This document shows positions 18,181-27,994 of a stretch of 64,000 nt of DNA, piece by piece. Made by a program: the position numbers and the translations under genes. The notes under the pieces were generated by a model, which ran no database searches, was not told the origin of the DNA, and saw only the letters and a program-made list of their open reading frames with translations. The stretch comes from Caldanaerobius fijiensis DSM 17918. Lineage in GTDB: Bacteria; Bacillota; Thermoanaerobacteria; Thermoanaerobacterales; Caldanaerobiaceae. Each line of letters begins with the position of its first letter. The stretch's first letter is position 1. The stretch covers positions 62,001-126,000 of the forward strand of contig NZ_FQVH01000002.1 in the NCBI RefSeq assembly GCF_900129075.1, in the 5' to 3' direction.

Positions 18181-19200
18181 GTGAAAAAATATATAATGAT
18201 ATTCTTGTTAATATTTACGATTGCTTTTATATTTATCTATAGAATAAAATTAAAAAAGGTTTTAATGCCTTTTTTATTAGCTTCTATTATGGCATACATA
18301 TTAATGCCCGCTGTGAATTGGTTGACGCAAAAGAAGTTTTCTCGATTAAAAGCAATAATAATTGTATATGGTATTATAATATTAGTTTTTTCTTTAATTG
18401 TATATTATATAATTCCTTTGATATTAGGTGAAATATCTCAGGCTGGTACGCTTTTGCCATATTACTTTAAATTATTTAATGATATAGAAAAAATTGTCCA
18501 AAAGAGATATTCTGAATATTTACCACCACAGCTGGAAACAGCAATTATAGATAATATAGGTAAAATAAACAAGCAAATATCTGTTATAATTGGGAATGGA
18601 ATAAAAACTTTAATTTCAATTATGAGTCAAAGCGTCAATTTTATTTTATCGCCAATTATAGCTTTTTATATTTTAAAAGATTCAAAGTATTTATATGAAC
18701 AGTTTTTGATGCTTTTCCCTGGGAGATATAGACAGACCATTAGCGAATTGCTAAAAGAAATTGATAAGGTTATAAAAGGTTTTGTTAATGGTCAACTACT
18801 TGTAGCATTGTTTGTGGCTATAGTAACATCCATAGGCCTTTATGCTATAGGTCTAAACTTTGCCATATTAATCGGCATAATAGCTGGCATTTTGAATATC
18901 GTTCCGTATTTGGGGCCAATTGTAAGTGGTGGGTTAGCGGTAATAGCTGGTTTAATACAATCCCCTTACAAGGCGTTATCAGCTGTTGTGATTTTTATAA
19001 TTGTTCACCAGATAGAAAGTGGTATTTTATCACCTAAGATTGTAGGTGAAAGCGTTGGTTTGCATCCGGTAGTAATTATATTTTCACTTTTAATTGGTGA
19101 AGAATTTTTTGGCGTATGGGGTATGTTTTTTGCCATACCTGTTGTAGCAACTATAAAAGTAATATTAAATTATATTGTTGATAACATGGACATGGTTTAA
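18181..19200 (+). CDS. AI-2E (PerM) family transporter
   Basis: A 339-residue polytopic membrane protein with about seven hydrophobic segments. Typical family segments are GFVNGQLLVALFVAIVTSIG, NIVPYLGPIVSGGLAVIAGL and HQIESGILSPKIVGESVGLH. Substrates of this family range from AI-2-like molecules to ions; none can be assigned. A GTG start follows AAGGTGAT. Confidence 0.88.
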   Translation: MKKYIMIFLLIFTIAFIFIYRIKLKKVLMPFLLASIMAYILMPAVNWLTQKKFSRLKAIIIVYGIIILVFSLIVYYIIPLILGEISQAGTLLPYYFKLFNDIEKIVQKRYSEYLPPQLETAIIDNIGKINKQISVIIGNGIKTLISIMSQSVNFILSPIIAFYILKDSKYLYEQFLMLFPGRYRQTISELLKEIDKVIKGFVNGQLLVALFVAIVTSIGLYAIGLNFAILIGIIAGILNIVPYLGPIVSGGLAVIAGLIQSPYKALSAVVIFIIVHQIESGILSPKIVGESVGLHPVVIIFSLLIGEEFFGVWGMFFAIPVVATIKVILNYIVDNMDMV

Positions 19201-19216
19201 AAATATATGGTATAAT
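19187..19216 (+). promoter_or_regulatory. Predicted promoter of the alaS operon
   Basis: TGGACA (19187-19192), an 18-base spacer and TATAAT (19211-19216). It overlaps the end of the transporter gene. No room exists for a T-box leader before alaS. Confidence 0.55.
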
Positions 19217-19256
19217 AAATTAAAACAAAAATGTATGTTTTATCAGGAGGAACGAC

Positions 19257-21956
19257 ATGGAGAAACTATCGATGAATGAAATAAGGGAGCTATATCTATC
19301 TTTTTTTGAATCCAAAGGGCATTTACGGCTTCCCAGTTTTTCGTTGATACCTAAGAATGATAAAAGCCTTTTGTTAATAAATTCCGGAATGGCGCCATTA
19401 AAGCCGTATTTTACTGGTAAGGAAACACCGCCTTGTAAACGTGTAACCACATGTCAGAAATGTATCAGGACTCCTGACATAGAGAGGGTTGGGAAAACAG
19501 CTCGTCATGGTACATTTTTCGAAATGTTGGGTAATTTTTCTTTTGGAGATTACTTTAAAAAAGAAGTTATTCCATGGGCATGGGAATTGACAACAAAGGT
19601 CTATAAGCTTCCTGAAGATAGGTTATGGATAACTATTTACGAAGAAGATGAAGAGGCTTTTGAAATTTGGCGGCAGGTTGGAGTACCTGAGGATAGGATT
19701 ATCCGAAGGGGGAAAGAAGATAATTTTTGGGAAATAGGTACAGGCCCATGTGGTCCTTGTTCAGAGCTTTATTATGATAGGGGAGAAAAAAGGGGCAAAT
19801 GCGGTAAGGCTCATTGCCACATGTTTCACGGCATCGTCAGGGGTAAAGAAGTTGATAATGAAGTTGTCGATGAGAACATATGTGAGGATTGCGATAGATT
19901 TTTAGAATTCTGGAATCTTGTTTTTACTCAATATGATAAAGATGAGGCTGGAAATTATAATCCTCTGCCAAATCCTAATATAGACACGGGTATGGGGCTT
20001 GAGCGAATGGCAGTTATTATTCAGGATGTAGAGTCTATATTTGAAGTAGATATTATAAAGGCAATAATGGACCATATATCGGATATGGTAGGTATAAAAT
20101 ATGGCGAAGACCCTTCAAAAGATGTTTCGCTGAGAGTAATAACTGACCATATAAGAGGTATAACTTTTATGATTTCTGATGGCATATTGCCTTCCAATGA
20201 AGGAAGAGGATATGTATTGAGGAGGATTATAAGGAGAGCAGCTCGCCATGGACGTTTATTGGGGTTAAATGAGCCGTTTTTATTCAAAGTATGCCAGAAG
20301 GTTATAGAACAGTATAGAGGCACGTATAAAGAGTTAGAAAACAAGAGTGATTACATAAAAAGGGTTATAAAAAGAGAAGAAGAGCGTTTTGCAGCAACTA
20401 TAGAACAAGGATTGAATATCCTGGATCAGTACGTTGATGAACTGTTGCAACATGGCTATTCAGTGCTTTCTGGCGAAAAAGCTTTTAAACTTTATGATAC
20501 CTATGGTTTTCCTCTCGATTTGACCAAGGAAATATTAGCGGAAAAAGGGTTTTCTGTAGATGAAGAAGCATTCAACGAATTAATGAGAGAACAAAAGGAA
20601 AGGGCAAGGGCTCACGCTATTGCAGATGCTTCCTTGTGGTCATTGGACGATACGAAGGAGCAATTTGCCAAAGTTAAGACACAATTTGTGGGGTATGAGC
20701 AATACGAAGCAGAGGCCAAAGTATTGGGGATTATTTTGAACGACAGCGTTATAAATAGTGCCGAGGAAGGTCAGGAAGTAGGAATTATACTGGATATAAC
20801 TCCTTTTTATGCTGAAAGCGGAGGTCAGGTAGGAGATACAGGTGTTATTTTTAATGATAATATGGAGTTCAAAGTTGAGAATACGGTTAAATTTGGCGGA
20901 GACAAAATCCTTCATAATGGGCGTGTACTGAGTGGTAGAATATCTGTTGGCGATGACGTAATTGGTAGAATTGATGTAGATAGAAGAGAAGATGCTGCAA
21001 GAAATCATACAGCTACACACCTTTTGCATAAGGTTTTGAGAAATTTATTAGGAGATCATGTCCATCAATCTGGTTCTTATGTTGGACCGGATAGATTGAG
21101 ATTTGATTTTACTCATTTTGAACAGATAAGTGATGATGTTATTGAAAGGATTCAACAGGAAGTCAACAAGAAAATATATGAAAACATAAGTGTTTCTGTT
21201 GAAGAAATGCCTATTGATCAAGCTCGAAGATCAGGAGCAATGGCGCTTTTTGATGAAAAGTATGGAGACATTGTAAGGGTAGTCAGTATCGGAGATTTTA
21301 GTAAAGAGTTTTGCGGTGGAACCCATGTAGAAAATACCTCTCAGATTGGTTTATTTAAGATTATTTCTGAGACCAGTGTTGGAGCGGGTATCAGGCGTAT
21401 TGAGGCACTTACGGGAAGAGGTGCGCTGGCTTACCTTAATGAGAGAGACGGTATAGTTGAAAAGGCATCGAGGCTTTTAAAGATTAGTGCCTCTAAGGAA
21501 TTACTAGGTAAGATTGATGAACTCATGGAGCAGATTAAGAGGCTGGAAAAGGAAAAGAATGCATTAAATGAGAAAATAGCTTCATTTTATGCGCATACAT
21601 TAATGGAAAATGCACAAGATATTTCTAATCTAAAGCTTGTGGCAGCTAAATTAGAAAATATTGATGTAGATGGGTTAAAATTGTTAGGGGATAGTATCAA
21701 AGAAAAGTTTGCAGAATGCGTGGTGATTTTAGCGGGGATTGAAAAGAATAAAGTTAATTTTGTAGGTATGGCTACTAAAGGTGCCGTGGCACAAGGAATA
21801 CATGTAGGCAATGTACTGCGAGAAGTAGCCAAGATTGCAGGCGGAGGAGGTGGAGGTCGACCCAATATGGCGCAGGCAGGAGGAAAAGACCCGTCAAAAG
21901 TAGAAGAGGCTCTGGCTTTGGCAAAAAAGCTTATAGAAGGTCAGTTGAATAATTAG
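19257..21956 (+). CDS. alaS: Alanyl-tRNA synthetase
   Basis: The 899-residue protein has a class II catalytic domain ([17 protein letters not shown]; motif 2 around [20 protein letters not shown]) and an editing domain with zinc ligands ([14 protein letters not shown] and [14 protein letters not shown]). The C-terminal C-Ala domain ends in a Gly-rich run ([16 protein letters not shown]). It charges tRNA-Ala and clears Ser/Gly mischarging. alaS-ireB-ruvX order is a classic Firmicutes block. Confidence 0.97.
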   Translation: MEKLSMNEIRELYLSFFESKGHLRLPSFSLIPKNDKSLLLINSGMAPLKPYFTGKETPPCKRVTTCQKCIRTPDIERVGKTARHGTFFEMLGNFSFGDYFKKEVIPWAWELTTKVYKLPEDRLWITIYEEDEEAFEIWRQVGVPEDRIIRRGKEDNFWEIGTGPCGPCSELYYDRGEKRGKCGKAHCHMFHGIVRGKEVDNEVVDENICEDCDRFLEFWNLVFTQYDKDEAGNYNPLPNPNIDTGMGLERMAVIIQDVESIFEVDIIKAIMDHISDMVGIKYGEDPSKDVSLRVITDHIRGITFMISDGILPSNEGRGYVLRRIIRRAARHGRLLGLNEPFLFKVCQKVIEQYRGTYKELENKSDYIKRVIKREEERFAATIEQGLNILDQYVDELLQHGYSVLSGEKAFKLYDTYGFPLDLTKEILAEKGFSVDEEAFNELMREQKERARAHAIADASLWSLDDTKEQFAKVKTQFVGYEQYEAEAKVLGIILNDSVINSAEEGQEVGIILDITPFYAESGGQVGDTGVIFNDNMEFKVENTVKFGGDKILHNGRVLSGRISVGDDVIGRIDVDRREDAARNHTATHLLHKVLRNLLGDHVHQSGSYVGPDRLRFDFTHFEQISDDVIERIQQEVNKKIYENISVSVEEMPIDQARRSGAMALFDEKYGDIVRVVSIGDFSKEFCGGTHVENTSQIGLFKIISETSVGAGIRRIEALTGRGALAYLNERDGIVEKASRLLKISASKELLGKIDELMEQIKRLEKEKNALNEKIASFYAHTLMENAQDISNLKLVAAKLENIDVDGLKLLGDSIKEKFAECVVILAGIEKNKVNFVGMATKGAVAQGIHVGNVLREVAKIAGGGGGGRPNMAQAGGKDPSKVEEALALAKKLIEGQLNN

Positions 21957-21982
21957 TTCCTTTTGAAAAGGAGTGCATGTAA

Positions 21983-22240
21983 ATGGATAATAACAAAGAA
22001 CAACAAACTGCGAAATTTAAGGTTGACCGAGAGGACATAACTGAGGCACAAAAAATTCTATTTGAGGTTTATAGTGCTTTAAAAGAAAAAGGTTATAATC
22101 CTATAAATCAGATTGTAGGGTATTTGCTTTCGGGCGATCCAACGTATATAACAAGTTATAAAAATGCTAGAAGCCTTATAAGGCGCTTGGAAAGAGATGA
22201 TATATTGGAAGAACTTGTGAAAAAATATGTAGGAGAATGA
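21983..22240 (+). CDS. ireB: IreB/ReoM family regulatory phosphoprotein (UPF0297)
   Basis: An 85-residue protein of the IreB (ReoM, YrzL) family. In other Firmicutes it is phosphorylated by a PASTA Ser/Thr kinase and controls ClpCP-dependent turnover of MurA and cell-wall stress tolerance. Conserved segments are [20 protein letters not shown] and [16 protein letters not shown]. It lies between alaS and ruvX as in most Firmicutes. Confidence 0.95.
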   Translation: MDNNKEQQTAKFKVDREDITEAQKILFEVYSALKEKGYNPINQIVGYLLSGDPTYITSYKNARSLIRRLERDDILEELVKKYVGE

Positions 22241-22241
22241 T

Positions 22242-22661
22242 ATGAGGATATTAGGAATGGATGTGGGCGACAAAACCATTGGTCTGGCTATTTCTGATCC
22301 CCTGGGTATAACTGCCCAGGGGTTGATGACGATAAAAAGGAGTAGTATTGAAAACGATATAGAGCGAATTAAAGAAATAATAAAAGAGTATGGTGTCGAA
22401 TCAATAGTAATAGGTATGCCGAAAAATATGAATAATACCATAGGGCCACGGGCGAAAATTGTTATTGAATTTGCTCAAAAGTTGAAAAATAAAACAGATA
22501 TAAACTGTGAATTTTATGATGAACGATTGACGACGGTTGAAGCTGAAAGGGTATTGTTGCAATCAGATATGAGCAGGAAAAAACGAAAAAAAGTTATAGA
22601 TAAAATGGCAGCTGTTTTGATATTACAGTCATATCTGGATAATATCAAAAAACGCTGTTGA
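22242..22661 (+). CDS. ruvX: Putative pre-16S rRNA nuclease / Holliday junction resolvase RuvX (YqgF)
   Basis: A 139-residue RNase H-fold nuclease. The N-terminal [19 protein letters not shown] supplies a catalytic Asp, and [10 protein letters not shown] and the terminal [14 protein letters not shown] complete the family pattern. The established role is maturation of the 16S rRNA 5' end. It begins one base after the ireB stop. Confidence 0.95.
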   Translation: MRILGMDVGDKTIGLAISDPLGITAQGLMTIKRSSIENDIERIKEIIKEYGVESIVIGMPKNMNNTIGPRAKIVIEFAQKLKNKTDINCEFYDERLTTVEAERVLLQSDMSRKKRKKVIDKMAAVLILQSYLDNIKKRC

Positions 22662-22686
22662 CAGATTTTATATAATGGTATAGAAT
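22658..22686 (+). promoter_or_regulatory. Predicted promoter of the DUF1292 gene
   Basis: TTGACA (22658-22663), a 17-base spacer and TAGAAT (22681-22686). The -35 box overlaps the end of ruvX, giving the next gene its own transcript. Confidence 0.7.
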
Positions 22687-22715
22687 AGCATCATAACTTA
22701 TAATGAGGTGATTTT

Positions 22716-23021
22716 ATGGATAATATGAATGAAAACAATACTATAGTGCTTTTTGATGAGGATGGCAACGAGGTAGAGTTCGAACTGATAGCTTCTCTGG
22801 ACGTAGATGATAATACTTATGTAATTGTTACACCTACCGAAGAAGATACTGACGATGCATATATACTGCGAGTGGAACAGGATGAAAATGGTGAGGATGT
22901 CTTTGTAGGTATAGAAGATGATGACGAATTTAATGCGGTTGCTGAAGCTTATGAGGAGCTGAGTAGAGGAACATATGATTATGATGAAGACGATGAAGAT
23001 AGCGATGAGGACGAAGATTAA
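22716..23021 (+). CDS. DUF1292 family acidic protein (YrzB-like)
   Basis: A 101-residue acidic protein. The N-terminal NNTIVLFDEDGNEVEFELI and the YVIVTPTEE region are typical of DUF1292. The C terminus is a run of Asp and Glu. Its function is unknown, but it regularly accompanies alaS-ireB-ruvX in Firmicutes. It has its own promoter and terminator, so it is monocistronic here. Confidence 0.9.
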   Translation: MDNMNENNTIVLFDEDGNEVEFELIASLDVDDNTYVIVTPTEEDTDDAYILRVEQDENGEDVFVGIEDDDEFNAVAEAYEELSRGTYDYDEDDEDSDEDED

Positions 23022-23023
23022 TT

Positions 23024-23053
23024 AAACAGTATACCGAAAGGTATACTGTTTTT
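23024..23053 (+). terminator. Intrinsic terminator after the DUF1292 gene
   Basis: Perfect 12-base arms AAACAGTATACC and GGTATACTGTTT close on a GAAA tetraloop, followed by a short T run. Confidence 0.88.
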
Positions 23054-23057
23054 GGTA

Positions 23058-23086
23058 TTGACAAAATAATTTTGTAAGAATAAACT
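23058..23086 (+). promoter_or_regulatory. Predicted promoter of the Fur-family gene
   Basis: TTGACA (23058-23063), 17 bases, TAAACT (23081-23086). The AT-rich region over and after it may hold an autoregulatory site, but no clear Fur box was identified. Confidence 0.55.
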
Positions 23087-23119
23087 GTTATTAAAAAGAT
23101 TAACATAAAGGTGATGGTA

Positions 23120-23563
23120 TTGAATTCGTTTATTGATGAATTAAAAGATCAGTTAAAGCGAAACGGATATAAACTTACGACTCAGAGGCGAGTTATACTT
23201 GATACCATAATTGAAAATTTGGATAAGCATCTGTCGATTGAAGATATCTTTGATCTTGTTAAAAAGAAATATCCTGAGATCGGGCTCGCTACGGTATACA
23301 GGACCGTTCAGCTATTTGAACAACTAGGTATTATTTACAAATTGAATTTTGATGATGGCAGAAGCAGGTATGAATTATACCAGAATAAAGAGGATCATCA
23401 ACATCATCATCTTATTTGCTTAAAGTGCGGAGCAATATTCGAAGTAGAAGAAGATTTGTTGGAGGATCTGGAAAAGAGAATAGAAAAAGAGAAGAATTTT
23501 GAAATCGTTGACCATAATGTAAGGTTTTTTGGTTATTGTAAGAATTGCAGGTCAAAGAAATAA
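23120..23563 (+). CDS. Fur-family metalloregulator (Fur/Zur/PerR type)
   Basis: A transcriptional repressor of 147 residues. The winged helix covers YKLTTQRRVILDTI to GLATVYRTVQLFEQLGI. The metal-binding part has HQHHHLICLKCG and a second CKNC pair near the C terminus, forming the structural zinc site. Residues separating iron, zinc and peroxide sensors cannot be judged safely. GTG (23111) and ATG (23114) are also in frame, but the AAAGGTG ribosome site is correctly spaced only for TTG at 23120. Confidence 0.88.
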   Translation: MNSFIDELKDQLKRNGYKLTTQRRVILDTIIENLDKHLSIEDIFDLVKKKYPEIGLATVYRTVQLFEQLGIIYKLNFDDGRSRYELYQNKEDHQHHHLICLKCGAIFEVEEDLLEDLEKRIEKEKNFEIVDHNVRFFGYCKNCRSKK

Positions 23564-23595
23564 CCAGCAGGTTTATCTTTGACTTTTTCTTTTGC

Positions 23596-23624
23596 TTGAA
23601 CTGGGTATTATAATAAAGTATAAT
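23596..23624 (+). promoter_or_regulatory. Predicted promoter of the RNase J gene
   Basis: TTGAAC (23596-23601), a 17-base spacer and TATAAT (23619-23624), about 60 bases before the GTG start. Confidence 0.7.
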
Positions 23625-23680
23625 AAATAATAGCGGTGCGTGATCGGTTTGTATGAACGGGTTCAGAAAGGAGAGAAATA

Positions 23681-25348
23681 GTGCCTGCCAAAAATTCTAA
23701 AATAAGAATTATACCATTGGGTGGATTAAATGAGATCGGAAAAAATATGACGGTCTATGAATACAAAGATGAGATTATAGTAGTAGATTGTGGATTGGCT
23801 TTTCCTGATGATGAAATGTTAGGGATCGATCTGGTGATACCTGATATTTCGTATCTTTTGAAAAATCAAGAAAAGGTAAAAGCGATTATATTGACTCATG
23901 GTCATGAAGATCATATTGGTGCTTTGCCTTATGTTTTAAAACAAATAAATGTGCCTGTTTACGGTACGCGTTTGACCATGGGGATTGTTGAAACCAGATT
24001 AAAAGAACAAGGTTTGCTAAGAGATTCTAAATTAATAAATGTAAATCCTGGAGAGTCAGTAGAAATAGGCAATTTTAAAGTAGAGTTTATAAGAACGACT
24101 CACAGTATAGCAGATTCTGTGGCCCTGGCAATTCATACGCCTATGGGTGTAATAGTTCATACCAGTGATTTTAAAGTGGATTACACACCAATTGATGGTA
24201 AGCCAATGGATATACACAGATTTGCAGAGCTAGGTAAAAAAGGTGTTTTGGTTATGCTGGCAGATAGTACCAATATTGAGAGGCCAGGTTATACTCTTTC
24301 TGAAAAAACTGTTGGCGAAGCACTTGATAATATTTTTAGTGGTGCTGAGGGCAGGATTTTGATTGCCACTTTTGCATCAAATATTCATCGTATACAACAG
24401 GTTATAAACGCTACTTATAAGTATAATAGAAAGCTTGCTGTGAGTGGCAGAAGTATGATTAACGTAATAAATGTGGCTGTAGAATTAGGGTACTTAAATT
24501 TACCCAGTGATATGATGGTATCGCTGGAAGATGCTATTAAACTACCTCATAATAAAGTGGTTATTTTGACAACAGGTAGTCAGGGAGAGCCAATGTCTGC
24601 ACTTACCAGAATGGCTTATTCAGAACACAAATTAGTCGATATAGTGCCAGGGGATCTTGTGATAATTTCTGCAGATCCTATACCTGGCAATGAAAAGACT
24701 GTATCAAGGGTGATTAACCAGCTGTTTAAAAAAGGAGCTGAAGTTGTATATGAAGCTTTGGCAGATGTACACGTATCTGGTCATGCTTGCCAAGAAGAGC
24801 TAAAGTTAATGCACACGCTTGTTAAACCAAAATTTTTTATACCCGTTCACGGAGAATATAGACACTTAAAGCAACATGCCAAGTTGGCTGAAAATCTTGG
24901 AATGCCACCAGAGAACATATTTATTGCAGATAATGGATACGTATTGGAATTTAACAGAGATTCCGGGCGAATAGCCGGCACTGTTACGGCCGGGAGAGTG
25001 CTTGTGGATGGCTTTGGCGTGGGCGATGTGGGGAATATCGTCTTGAGGGATCGCAAGCATCTTTCACAAGATGGCCTTTTGGTAGTTGTTGTCACCATAT
25101 CAAAGGATAGCGGTTCTGTGATCGCAGGACCCGACATAATTTCAAGAGGATTTGTATATGTCAGAGAATCAGAGGATCTTATGGAAGAAATAAAAAAAGT
25201 CGTCAAAAAGTCTCTTGATGAGTGTTTGAGCAACAACTTTACAGAATGGGCTACTATTAAATCAGAAATTAAAAATGCTGTAACTAAATTTTTATTTGAA
25301 AAAACCGCTAGAAAACCGATGATACTGCCGATTATTATGGAGATATGA
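23681..25348 (+). CDS. rnj: Ribonuclease J
   Basis: Metallo-beta-lactamase/beta-CASP ribonuclease with endo- and 5'-3' exonuclease activity in mRNA decay and rRNA maturation. The 555-residue protein begins IRIIPLGGLNEIGKNMTVYEY and has the HGHEDHIGALPY zinc motif near residue 74. The beta-CASP motifs include ATFASNIHRIQQV and GSQGEPMSAL, and HVSGHA is present. The GTG start has a strong AGAAAGGAG site. One RNase J is seen here; whether a second paralogue exists elsewhere is unknown. Confidence 0.96.
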   Translation: MPAKNSKIRIIPLGGLNEIGKNMTVYEYKDEIIVVDCGLAFPDDEMLGIDLVIPDISYLLKNQEKVKAIILTHGHEDHIGALPYVLKQINVPVYGTRLTMGIVETRLKEQGLLRDSKLINVNPGESVEIGNFKVEFIRTTHSIADSVALAIHTPMGVIVHTSDFKVDYTPIDGKPMDIHRFAELGKKGVLVMLADSTNIERPGYTLSEKTVGEALDNIFSGAEGRILIATFASNIHRIQQVINATYKYNRKLAVSGRSMINVINVAVELGYLNLPSDMMVSLEDAIKLPHNKVVILTTGSQGEPMSALTRMAYSEHKLVDIVPGDLVIISADPIPGNEKTVSRVINQLFKKGAEVVYEALADVHVSGHACQEELKLMHTLVKPKFFIPVHGEYRHLKQHAKLAENLGMPPENIFIADNGYVLEFNRDSGRIAGTVTAGRVLVDGFGVGDVGNIVLRDRKHLSQDGLLVVVVTISKDSGSVIAGPDIISRGFVYVRESEDLMEEIKKVVKKSLDECLSNNFTEWATIKSEIKNAVTKFLFEKTARKPMILPIIMEI

Positions 25349-25360
25349 GGTGAGGGTTTC

Positions 25361-25696
25361 ATGGTAAATGTTCATGACGCGGCTTATGCCCTGGCTTCGG
25401 CTATAGAAAATTGTGAAGAGTATAAAAGACTAGTAGAAGCTAAAAAAAAGATAGAAGCAAATCCTAAAAATAAAGAAATGTTGCAAGATTTTCATCAAAA
25501 ACAATTAAATTATCAGACAAAACAGATGATGGGCGAAAAGGCCGATGAAGAATTGAAACAGCTTCAAAACCTCTACCGGGTTCTTTCCATGAACATGGAC
25601 TTAAATGAATACCTTCAAGCTGAATATTCTTTTAGCACTTTGGTTGCCGATGTTTATAAGATAATCGGCGATGTACTGGAAAAAGTGAGGATGTAA
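25361..25696 (+). CDS. YlbF family regulator
   Basis: A 111-residue helical protein of the YlbF/YmcA (DUF964) family. Recognisable parts are DAAYALASAIENCEEYKRL and the central KEMLQDFHQKQLNYQTKQM. In Bacillus such proteins form a complex that acts on RNase Y and influences sporulation, competence and biofilm decisions. Its position after RNase J fits an RNA-decay link, which is inference. Confidence 0.88.
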   Translation: MVNVHDAAYALASAIENCEEYKRLVEAKKKIEANPKNKEMLQDFHQKQLNYQTKQMMGEKADEELKQLQNLYRVLSMNMDLNEYLQAEYSFSTLVADVYKIIGDVLEKVRM

Positions 25697-25716
25697 TAAA
25701 AAGGGGGATTTTGGCT

Positions 25717-26730
25717 ATGCGAAAAAAACATACCTTGTATGCGTTATATATAGTATTGGTTATTGTTTTTCTAATAGCATACTACATCAATAGTAGTATT
25801 CCTGCTGGTAGCAGCAATAAAAGTGTAAATGTGGTAATTCCCGCTAATACAACAGCTTTAGGCATAGCCAAGATCCTCAAAGAAAATAAGGTAATAAAAA
25901 ATGAATATTTTTTTATGCTTTATTTAAAAATCAACGGAAAGGGGAATAATTTTAAAGCCGGAAAATATCAGTTAAAGCAGGACATGCCTTATAAAGACAT
26001 TGTGGATATTCTAACAAAGGGCAGCAATGTCAGTGAATACGTCAGGTTGACTATTCCTGAAGGCTATACGGTAGCGCAGATCGCTGATAAATTGTCACAA
26101 ATGGGATGGAGCCGTAATGAATTTCTAAAAGAATGTAAGGTTGGAATTTTTGATTATGCATTTTTAAAAGATATACCTTCTAATCGCCCTTATAGGCTGG
26201 AGGGTTATCTGTTTCCGGATACCTATTTCATAAAAAAGCAAACATCTGAACATCAGGTAATTGATATGATGTTAAAGAGATTTGATGATGTGGTAGTAAA
26301 GTATTATAACGCACAAAATAAACGTATACCATTAGATGAAGTCGTTATTGTAGCATCAATGATAGAAAAAGAAGCGAGAATTGATATGGATAGACCACTT
26401 ATTGCCAGTGTTATATACAACAGACTAAATAAAGGCATGAAACTACAAGTGGATGCCACGGTTTTATATGCCCTGGGTATACAGAAAGATAGACTCACTC
26501 TGAAAGATTTGGAGTTCAAATCGCCATATAACACATATTATGTTAAAGGTTTGCCTATAGGCCCTATAAGTAATCCAGGGTACAAATCTATCCAGGCGGC
26601 GTTGAATCCCGCAAAAACAGGTTATTATTACTATGTTGCTAGAGGTGATGGTTCTCACGTCTTTTCGCACAGTTATGACCAGCACCTGAATGCGATAAAA
26701 GCAATAGAAAAAGGTAGTGTTGTGCGATGA
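25717..26730 (+). CDS. mltG: Endolytic transglycosylase MltG (YceG)
   Basis: A membrane-anchored lytic transglycosylase that cuts nascent glycan strands. The 337 residues show an N-terminal membrane anchor (TLYALYIVLVIVFLIAYYI), a LysM-like region, and the YceG catalytic domain with the active Glu in VIVASMIEKEARID. The C-terminal GLPIGPISNPGYKSIQAALNP is typical. A TTG at 25711 is in frame, but AAGGGGG spacing favours ATG at 25717. It overlaps the U32 gene by four bases. Confidence 0.94.
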   Translation: MRKKHTLYALYIVLVIVFLIAYYINSSIPAGSSNKSVNVVIPANTTALGIAKILKENKVIKNEYFFMLYLKINGKGNNFKAGKYQLKQDMPYKDIVDILTKGSNVSEYVRLTIPEGYTVAQIADKLSQMGWSRNEFLKECKVGIFDYAFLKDIPSNRPYRLEGYLFPDTYFIKKQTSEHQVIDMMLKRFDDVVVKYYNAQNKRIPLDEVVIVASMIEKEARIDMDRPLIASVIYNRLNKGMKLQVDATVLYALGIQKDRLTLKDLEFKSPYNTYYVKGLPIGPISNPGYKSIQAALNPAKTGYYYYVARGDGSHVFSHSYDQHLNAIKAIEKGSVVR

Positions 26731-27953
26731 ATAAAAAAAAGGTTGAGCTTCTGGCGCCTGCAGGTGATCTAGAGAGATTGATAGTAGCAGCAGAATATGG
26801 CGCGGATGCAGTGTATTTCGGTGAAAATAGATTTGGGCTCAGATCGGGTGTAGGCTTTACTTTAGAAGACATTCGAAAGGGAATACAATACCTGCACGAT
26901 AGAGGCAAAAAGGCGTATATAACGGTAAATATCATACCACATAATGATGATTTTAAGGGATTGAGTGATTATGTGGCTTTTTTGGGAGATAATGGTGCAG
27001 ACGGTATAATATTATCAGATCCTGGGGTTTTATCTGTAGTAAAAGAAGTAGCGCCAGATGTCGACGTCCATCTCAGCACGCAGGCAAATGCAGTAAATCT
27101 TCGAAGCATCTTATTCTGGTACAGGCAAGGTATAAAAAGGATTGTAATAGCAAGAGAGCTTTCTCTAGCGGAAATAAGTTACATCAGCCAAAACATACCG
27201 GATGACTTGGAAATTGAAGCTTTTGTTCACGGTGCGATGTGTATATCTTATTCGGGCAGGTGCCTTTTAAGTATGTATATGACAGGTAGAGATGCCAATA
27301 AAGGTGAATGTGCGCACCCATGCCGGTGGGAATATGCATTATATGAGGCAAAACGCCCTGGAGAATATTTTCCAATAGAAGAGGACGAAAGAGGGACTTA
27401 TATATTAAATTCTAAAGACCTCTGTATGATCCAATATATTCCACAGATGATTGATGCGGGCATAAATAGTTTTAAGATAGAGGGCCGAAATAAATCATCG
27501 TATTATGTAGCCACAGTGGTAGGCGCATATAGAAAAGCTTTAGATGAGTATTACAAAAAACCTGAAGCATATGAGTTTAAGGAGCAATGGCTTGATGAGC
27601 TTAAAAAGGCCAGTTATAGGGAATTCACCACCGGTTTTTACTTAGGTAAACCATACGAATCACAGAACTATAAGACCAGTAGTTATATAAGGAATTATGA
27701 CTTTGTCGGGATGGTTCTTGATTACAATGAAAAAACCGGGTTAGCGACGATAGAACAGAGAAATCGGGTTTTTAAAGGCGATAAAGTAGAAATCATAGGC
27801 CCTTATAGAGACTATTTTGAACAGGTCATTGAAGAAATGTACGATGAAGAAGGAAATACTATAGACGTCGCGCCACACCCACAACAGTTATTTAAAATAA
27901 AGGTGAAAAATAGAGTAAAACCCTATGATATGTTGAGAAGGAAAAAGGTATAA
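26727..27953 (+). CDS. Peptidase U32 family protein (TrhP-like tRNA hydroxylation enzyme)
   Basis: A 408-residue U32-family protein. It starts VELLAPAGDLERLIVAAEYGADAVYFG and contains the family signature EAFVHGAMCISYSGRCLLS with ECAHPCRWEY, giving four cysteines for an Fe-S cluster. Relatives of this length act in prephenate-dependent hydroxylation of tRNA U34 (TrhP) or 23S rRNA C2501 (RlhA); the TrhP group is the better guess. True peptidase activity is doubtful for the family. A strong terminator begins at its stop codon. Confidence 0.87.
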   Translation: MNKKKVELLAPAGDLERLIVAAEYGADAVYFGENRFGLRSGVGFTLEDIRKGIQYLHDRGKKAYITVNIIPHNDDFKGLSDYVAFLGDNGADGIILSDPGVLSVVKEVAPDVDVHLSTQANAVNLRSILFWYRQGIKRIVIARELSLAEISYISQNIPDDLEIEAFVHGAMCISYSGRCLLSMYMTGRDANKGECAHPCRWEYALYEAKRPGEYFPIEEDERGTYILNSKDLCMIQYIPQMIDAGINSFKIEGRNKSSYYVATVVGAYRKALDEYYKKPEAYEFKEQWLDELKKASYREFTTGFYLGKPYESQNYKTSSYIRNYDFVGMVLDYNEKTGLATIEQRNRVFKGDKVEIIGPYRDYFEQVIEEMYDEEGNTIDVAPHPQQLFKIKVKNRVKPYDMLRRKKV

Positions 27954-27994
27954 CCCAGTCTATTATGGTAAATAATAGACTGGGTGATTTTTTT
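27953..27994 (+). terminator. Intrinsic terminator overlapping the start of the penicillin-binding protein gene
   Basis: Perfect 14-base arms (27953-27966, 27972-27985; ACCCAGTC and GACTGGGT at the base) with a 5-base loop are followed by seven T. The right arm also carries the GGGTGAT ribosome site of the next gene, so the element may terminate transcription or block translation. Confidence 0.88.

Noticed and set aside
19201-19256. T-box leader before alaS
   Set aside because: The gap is 56 bases with no specifier or T-box-like sequence.
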